Below are positions 14,667 to 18,870 of a stretch of 18,870 bases of DNA, one piece after another (position 1 is the stretch's first letter; each line of letters opens with the position of its first letter). This DNA comes from CAZFVY01 sp964522665. GTDB lineage: Bacteria > Verrucomicrobiota > Verrucomicrobiia > Limisphaerales > CAZFVY01. Made by a program: the position numbers and the translations under genes. The notes below the pieces were generated by a model. It was not told where the DNA came from and did no database searches. It saw nothing but the letters and a program-made list of their open reading frames with translations. The stretch lies in contig CAZFVY010000127.1 of the NCBI GenBank assembly GCA_964522665.1, forward strand, positions 1 to 18,870, read 5' to 3'.

Positions 14667-15659
14667 TCAATGGGCGACCGCGGTCAATTCGCGCTCGACC
14701 GGCGCCGCGGGCATCGCCTTCGCCTCGCGAATGATTCCGCGCATGAATTCGGCCGCGAGCCGGGCGTTCTTGTGCGCGAAATCGATGCCGACGGTTTCAC
14801 CATTGACCACCGGCAATTGGTGGCAAAGCTCGTAGCTGGTGTAGCCGTCGTAACCGATCTCCCGCATGGCCCGCGCGAAATCCAGATAGTATTGGTTGGT
14901 CTCGCCGGTGACGACGCCATCGATGCGGTCCACGCCGGTGATGCCGCCGTCCGGATTGCGGTCGAATTCGCCGCCGAAGTGCGACATGACCTGCAGAGAC
15001 CCAACGGCGCGGGCCGCGTCCCGCATCGCGGCGGCGCTCTTGTCGGGCATAAGGGGCGCGTCGAGGCAGATTTTGAGCGAGGGCGAGTTGACCTCGCGAA
15101 TCATCCGGAGCACGTCGAGGTGATCCTTGATGAGCGGCTTGTGATTCTGCAGCGCGAGCGTCACTCCCATTTCGCTCGCGTACTGCGCGCACTCGATCAG
15201 GCCTTCGCGGCACCAGCCCCAGATTTCCTCCTCGGTGAACTTTTCATGCACGATCGGCCAGTAACCCTCGGCGATGTCGTACGTCGCGAGCTTCGGATGC
15301 CGCGTGATGCCCCACCACGCGAGGAAAACGCGCAGGTCTCTCGCGCCGAGATCGGACGCCATCCGGATTAGCTCGCGTACGAAACAGATTTGCGCCTCGC
15401 GCACTTCGGGCACCGGGTTGCTGAAATCATTGTTGGCGGCGACGCCGAGAATCTCGATGCCCTGGTCATCGGCCAACTGTCGAAGTTCCCGGCATTTGTA
15501 TTTTGGCCAATCGAGCGGGTTGCCGTGCGGCCGCTTGCCGTCGATCTCGATGCCGTCGTAACCGAATTCCTTGGCGGTCCGGATGAGTTCGGGGAGCGTG
15601 AGCGCTTCCCCGCGATACCAGCAGCCGAGATAGGTGATGCTATAGAGTCCGATTTTCAT
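14667..15659 (-). CDS. Cytosolic sugar phosphate isomerase/epimerase (xylose-isomerase-like barrel)
   Basis: The protein is 330 residues starting MKIGLYSITYLG with no signal peptide, so it acts inside the cell. Barrel strand ends are visible as YDGIEIDGKRPHG (near 34-46), ILGVAANNDF (70-79), LALQNHKPLIKDHLD (168-182), KICLDAPLM (196-204), QVMSHFGGEFDRN (223-235) and YTSYELCHQLP (273-283), which place candidate metal ligands at Asp200, His227 and Glu277. Gln171 stands where many relatives have a Glu. It probably handles the imported product of the exported enzymes encoded next to it. It is 9 bp from the tandem-ThuA gene and 24 bp from the single-ThuA gene. Exact reaction unknown. Confidence 0.88.
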   Translation of the reverse strand: MKIGLYSITYLGCWYRGEALTLPELIRTAKEFGYDGIEIDGKRPHGNPLDWPKYKCRELRQLADDQGIEILGVAANNDFSNPVPEVREAQICFVRELIRMASDLGARDLRVFLAWWGITRHPKLATYDIAEGYWPIVHEKFTEEEIWGWCREGLIECAQYASEMGVTLALQNHKPLIKDHLDVLRMIREVNSPSLKICLDAPLMPDKSAAAMRDAARAVGSLQVMSHFGGEFDRNPDGGITGVDRIDGVVTGETNQYYLDFARAMREIGYDGYTSYELCHQLPVVNGETVGIDFAHKNARLAAEFMRGIIREAKAMPAAPVERELTAVAH

Positions 15660-15668
15660 AGGAGCGAA

Positions 15669-17132
15669 TTAATTAAGTTTGCCGGCGGTCCATAGGATGG
15701 AGTTGTGCACCAGCGCGCGGTAGGACGGGTGGCGGAAAGGTGAATGATCGTGTCCGAGCTGGATAAATACGACTCTCGAGGTCGCGCACGGGCCGATCCA
15801 CGCGACCGTCCGATCGCTGGTCGGATTGTCGGTGTAAAGCAACGGTTTGACGTTCGGCGAGATGAAAAGGCCCTTGTACGTTTCGTCGCTGACCTCGAAC
15901 GGCGCGATGCCGGCGGTAATGGGATGTTCACCGGCGGGCGTGATCCAATGCCGCTCGCCAAATTTCACCGTGGAATTCGGAATGCTCCCTTGCCGTTCCA
16001 ATCGATACAGCCCGCCCACTACCTCCTCATACCACCACGGCCATTTCTGAAAATTCAAGATGCCGTGATGCAGGACGACGATCCCCTTGCCGCTCTCCAC
16101 GAACTCGCGCAGGTTTTTCTTCGCTTTGTCCTCCATATCGCGCGTGAAATCGTAAAAGACCAGCACGTCATATTTTGCCCGGATGTCTTGTTGAAACGCC
16201 AGTTTGCTGTCCATGACTGGCGCCCAGCCGATGTCCTGGTAACCGCCGAAAAGTCCGTAGAACGACGCTTCGTGATCATGTCCGCCGGTGATCACCAGCA
16301 CGCGGAGGCCGTTGGTCGCCGGGCCGGGCACGCCGATTTCCGCGGGCAGCGTGACTTTCCCCGAGGCGGCCCACTCGGCGCCGCGCAGAAACGTGGTGAT
16401 AAAGGCAGGCTCCTCCATCGCGCCGACGTCGTGACCGAGCGCGTCGCCAAACACCCGCCCCTTCCCGGAGCTTGACGCGAAGAGCAGCGGCGCTGCCGTT
16501 TCGGTGGTGGCCAACGGTTCCGCGCCCGTGAGCAGCGCGAAACCGAGCAGCGGTTGATCAGCGGTGCGCAGATTTGGTTTGAGGCCCAGCATCACCGGAT
16601 GATCGGGTCGCGCGTTTTTCAAAGCGAGGCGGCGGAAAGCGTTGTCGGCGCCGCTGGTCGTGGCATCGGCTGGCCAGGCCGTCCTGGTTAACTTGGCGAG
16701 TCCCGGCCAGCCTTTGTCCCCCGTCCGTCGCTCCGCCAAATCGCCCAATCCTCCCCGCGTCACGACTAATCCTTTGCCCGTCTCGACAAAGCTCGCGAGC
16801 GCTTTCTCCGCTTCCGCCCCGAGGCGCGGGCCGGAATAATCATCCACCACGACATCGAACCCGGCCAGTGTCTTCGCCGTGAGGCCGGCCGGAGCCTCGT
16901 TGACTCGGACGTCAAAACGTCCGCAACCGGCCAGCAGTTGGCGTAAAAACGGAGCGCTGGCGCGCCAATCGTGGCCTTCGCCGCCCGTTAGTATGAGCGC
17001 CCGTAGCGGCGCCGGATTCGCGGGCGTCGTCGTCGCCGCCGGTTGCGCCGTGGCGCCGACGCCGGCGGCGAGCGCAAGCGACAGAATCGAGCCGGACAGC
17101 CAAAGCCGAAAGCGTTCAGTCGCGAATTTCAC
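15669..17132 (-). CDS. Exported protein with two ThuA domains in tandem
   Basis: The protein is 487 residues from a GTG start at 17132; no better ATG precedes the signal peptide (RLWLSGSILSLALAAGVGA, end near residue 30). After a Pro/Thr/Ala linker, the first ThuA-like domain starts at LRALILTGGEGHDWRAS (43-59), includes GKGLVVTRGGLGDLA and ends near GRVFGDALGHDVGAM. The second starts at LRVLVITGGHDHEASFYG and includes DVLVFYDF, GKGIVVLHHGILNF, WWYEEVVGG and VVFIQLGHDHSPFRHPSY. In the first domain Arg/Gly (TRGG) replaces the HHG or HSA seen in the other ThuA domains here, so one half may be structural. It lies between the AraC-type regulator (31 bp) and the cytosolic isomerase (9 bp). Function unknown beyond the family link to sugar use. 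Confidence 0.85.
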   Translation of the reverse strand: MKFATERFRLWLSGSILSLALAAGVGATAQPAATTTPANPAPLRALILTGGEGHDWRASAPFLRQLLAGCGRFDVRVNEAPAGLTAKTLAGFDVVVDDYSGPRLGAEAEKALASFVETGKGLVVTRGGLGDLAERRTGDKGWPGLAKLTRTAWPADATTSGADNAFRRLALKNARPDHPVMLGLKPNLRTADQPLLGFALLTGAEPLATTETAAPLLFASSSGKGRVFGDALGHDVGAMEEPAFITTFLRGAEWAASGKVTLPAEIGVPGPATNGLRVLVITGGHDHEASFYGLFGGYQDIGWAPVMDSKLAFQQDIRAKYDVLVFYDFTRDMEDKAKKNLREFVESGKGIVVLHHGILNFQKWPWWYEEVVGGLYRLERQGSIPNSTVKFGERHWITPAGEHPITAGIAPFEVSDETYKGLFISPNVKPLLYTDNPTSDRTVAWIGPCATSRVVFIQLGHDHSPFRHPSYRALVHNSILWTAGKLN

Positions 17133-17163
17133 GATGTAAGCGTAGCGCGGCCGGCGAAACGAT

Positions 17164-17940
17164 TTATTGCTTGGGAACGGCAGTCTTTGTGCCAGGAGCG
17201 GCGCCGCCGGCGCGGTAATGCTCGCGGTAATCGCGCGGCGTGCGCCCGAATTGCCGGCGAAATTCGCGCGTGAAATGGCTTTGGTCGGCGAACCCGCAAT
17301 TCAGCGCGACCTCGGATAACGTTTCCGCCGTATAGATCAACGCGCGGCTGGCCATGCGCAGTCGAAGTTTGCGCAGATACTTTTGCGGCGTGAGATGGAA
17401 GCTCGCCAGGAATTGCCGCTCGAACGCGCGGAGCGACATCTTCGAGACGTTCGCCAACTCCTGGTTCGTAATCGGTCGCTGGCAATGATCGCGGATGTAT
17501 TCGAGCGCGGGGCCGAACCCAGCCGCCGCTCCGGGGCTGTGGGCCGGCTGGTTCAACGCGCGCGTGATCCCGGCGGTCCCGACGATCCTGCCGCGCGCGT
17601 CCCGCACCGGGATTTTATTCGTGACGTTCCAACCCGCGGTTCCCGGCAATTCGCCCACCCGTTCGATGCGGTTGACGATTCGGTTCCCCGCCAGCGCGTA
17701 TTCGTCGTCCAACCGGAATTGATCAGCCAGAAAGGCGGGCGAAAGATCGTAGTCGGTTTTGCCCAAAACCTCCCGCGGGCACTGGGCCGCGTCGAGGTCC
17801 GGGTGATCCAGCGCGTAATGAATTAGAAACGCCCGGTTCACCCAGAGGTAGCGGCCCTCGCGGTCCTTGACCCAAGCGAGCACGTCCTCGACGAAGTCGA
17901 ATAGCTCGGTCAGTTCAAAGGGTCCGTGGGTTGGTGTCAT
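17164..17940 (-). CDS. PAS-domain AraC-family transcriptional regulator
   Basis: The protein is 258 residues from the ATG at 17940, which begins directly before the PAS domain; the frame stays open further upstream but without domain content. Residues about 13-128 form a PAS sensor (FVEDVLAWVKDREGRYLWVN, LGKTDYDL, NKIPVRDARGRIVGTAGI). Residues about 143-243 form the AraC DNA-binding domain with two helix-turn-helix units (ITNQELANVSKMSLRAFERQF, then LSEVALNCGFADQSHFTREF and GRTPRDYRE). The usual cupin sugar-binding domain is replaced by PAS, so the signal may be a small molecule or redox-type ligand. It stands first in the minus-strand sugar cluster and is divergent from the exported protein gene at 18091, so it probably controls the cluster and perhaps itself. 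Confidence 0.92.
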   Translation of the reverse strand: MTPTHGPFELTELFDFVEDVLAWVKDREGRYLWVNRAFLIHYALDHPDLDAAQCPREVLGKTDYDLSPAFLADQFRLDDEYALAGNRIVNRIERVGELPGTAGWNVTNKIPVRDARGRIVGTAGITRALNQPAHSPGAAAGFGPALEYIRDHCQRPITNQELANVSKMSLRAFERQFLASFHLTPQKYLRKLRLRMASRALIYTAETLSEVALNCGFADQSHFTREFRRQFGRTPRDYREHYRAGGAAPGTKTAVPKQ

Positions 17941-18090
17941 GGTAGCGCCGTCAACGGCGGAGCCGCCCAATACTCGCCGGGCGGAGTGAATCACCGAATT
18001 CTGGCGAAGCCTTGGCGGGCGGCAAGTCGTTTTCCGCGCGTTTTCGTCCCGCGACAACTTTTTCCGCCCGTCAGTGTTGGAATAAACAGG
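17941..18090. promoter_or_regulatory. Divergent intergenic region between regulator and exported protein gene
   Basis: These 150 bp separate the divergent starts of the AraC-type regulator and the exported protein, so promoters for both should lie here, along with any operator of the regulator. A GC-rich inverted repeat, GGCGCCGTCAACGGC-like, sits near 17942-17960. An A/T-richer patch, TTGGAATAAACAGG, is at 18077-18090 next to the plus-strand start. No clear promoter hexamers can be assigned. Confidence 0.4.
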
Positions 18091-18687
18091 ATGAACGCTG
18101 CTAAACCGAAGACTATGAACAAGCTCAAGAACACTTTGATCGCGCTGAGTTGCGGGTTGCTTTTGACGGCCGCCGCCCGCGCGCAGGATACCAACGCCCC
18201 GCGGACCGAACTCGACGCCTTCGAGGGCAGCGTCGGCGTCGTGATCGTGCGGGGCAGCGCCGATATCGGCGTGGTGAACACCGAGAATGGAGCCGTCTCG
18301 GTCCGGTGCAAGCAGTCCATCGAGCCGCGTTCCGGCCGCAAGCTCTTCGGCCTGGCGATAACGCTCACCGGGAAGGACGGAGTGTCCGACACGACCATTG
18401 TCGATTACGCCGAACTCGAGTCGCTCGTCAACGGACTCGATTTCCTGGGGACCGCCAATTGGTCGATGACGTCACTGCCGAATTTTGACGCCGTTTACAC
18501 CACGCGGGATGGCTTGGTGGTGTCCGCCTACAGCAGCCAGCGTCAGCCCGGCACGCTCGGCGCTTCCTTGAAAAGCGCGCGCGCGGCGAAAGTCAGGGTC
18601 GCCTTGGGACTCCAAGACTTCGCCCAGTTTCGCGGGCTGATCCAGCAAGCCAAAGGCAAGCTCGATACCATTAAGACCGGGCAGTGA
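18091..18687 (+). CDS. Small exported protein of unknown function
   Basis: The protein is 198 residues from the ATG at 18091; a second ATG at 18115 (MNKLKNTLIALSCGLLLTAAARAQ) gives a textbook signal peptide by itself and may be the true start. The mature part is a compact domain with strands such as VGVVIVRGSADIGVV, AVSVRCKQSIE and LFGLAITLTG, then SDTTIVDYAELESLVNGLDFL, and a C-terminal helix ending QAKGKLDTIKTGQ. I do not recognise the family with confidence. It is divergent from the AraC-type regulator and followed by a convergent gene. Confidence 0.75.
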   Translation: MNAAKPKTMNKLKNTLIALSCGLLLTAAARAQDTNAPRTELDAFEGSVGVVIVRGSADIGVVNTENGAVSVRCKQSIEPRSGRKLFGLAITLTGKDGVSDTTIVDYAELESLVNGLDFLGTANWSMTSLPNFDAVYTTRDGLVVSAYSSQRQPGTLGASLKSARAAKVRVALGLQDFAQFRGLIQQAKGKLDTIKTGQ

Positions 18688-18729
18688 CGAGGAGTTGAGA
18701 GGCGCGATCGCTCAACCAAAACCTCGGCT

Positions 18730-18870
18730 TCAGATGGCGCCGCCGCGGATGCGCACTTTGCTCTCTCCCACAATCCAAAGGCGTCCCTTTAACGTCGTTG
18801 TCTCCAACATCGGCAGGATTTTTCGCAAGAGGGCTAATTGGTTGAAACGGGATTGTTCTTTAAGCCGCAG
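18730..18870 (-). CDS. Probable DUF5615 PIN-like protein, C-terminus (cut by window edge)
   Basis: Reading the minus strand from the right edge gives 46 codons before a TGA at 18732-18730. The end, NQLALLRKILPMLETTTLKG followed by a GRLWIVGESKVRIRGGAI-type tail, resembles the C-terminus of DUF5615 PIN-like proteins, which end with a helix, a Gly-rich turn and a strand holding an arginine-rich VRIR. These usually sit in two-gene toxin-antitoxin-like pairs with a small DUF433-type partner, which would lie beyond the edge. The assignment rests on this short stretch only. Confidence 0.5.
   Translation of the reverse strand: MRLKEQSRFNQLALLRKILPMLETTTLKGRLWIVGESKVRIRGGAI

Noticed and set aside
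13176..15371. A 731-codon plus-strand frame antisense to the ThuA and isomerase genes
   Set aside because: It lies opposite clearly recognised genes; GC-rich codon bias keeps the opposite strand open. The composition (many Arg, Asp, His) is that of an antisense shadow.

Overview
The window looks like a chromosomal scaffold from an uncultured, GC-rich Verrucomicrobiota-type bacterium (Planctomycetota-like relatives are the alternative). This is inferred from gene content: ThuA-domain proteins, exported sugar isomerases, a Tat-exported Gfo/Idh/MocA oxidoreductase, a DUF4838 protein, an SMP-30 protein, and blocks of short palindromes between genes. No rRNA, tRNA or complete transposase gene is visible.

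Layout. (1) 1-1260, minus strand: a long-chain polyprenyl diphosphate synthase followed by the N-terminus of an ECF sigma factor cut by the left edge. (2) 1261-6146 carries no convincing protein gene. It holds three consecutive CRISPR arrays (2060-2545, 3247-3812, 4515-5782) separated by two ~700 bp duplicated segments. Degenerate repeats lie on the left, a conserved AT-richer leader lies on the right of arrays 1 and 2, and a palindrome cluster with a terminator-like hairpin lies on the left of every array. All three signs say the arrays are transcribed on the minus strand. Repeats are 36-37 bp, spacers 35-40 bp, and at least 32 repeats are visible. A 100-N assembly gap interrupts array 3, and no cas gene is present. 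(3) 6147-8909, plus strand: an SMP-30/gluconolactonase-like propeller and an exported DUF4838 (GH67-N-like) protein, probably acting on glycosides. (4) 9117-11435, plus strand: a two-gene operon of an AlbA_2/Schlafen-type ATP-binding protein and a ParA-family ATPase. The first gene is frameshifted at a run of six C; in the restored frame its stop overlaps the parA-like start as ATGA. (5) 17940-11470, minus strand: a six-gene cluster of PAS-AraC regulator, tandem-ThuA protein, cytosolic sugar isomerase, exported ThuA protein, exported sugar isomerase and Tat-exported Gfo/Idh/MocA oxidoreductase, with gaps of 4 to 31 bp or overlaps. It resembles an envelope-located oxidative (keto-sugar) glycoside catabolic locus. 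(6) 18091-18870: a small exported protein of unknown function and, at the right edge, the C-terminus of a likely DUF5615 PIN-like protein.

The most unusual part is the triplicated CRISPR region. Its repeats are mosaic: the crRNA-handle half is constant, while the other half switches between two main sequence types, sometimes inside one array.
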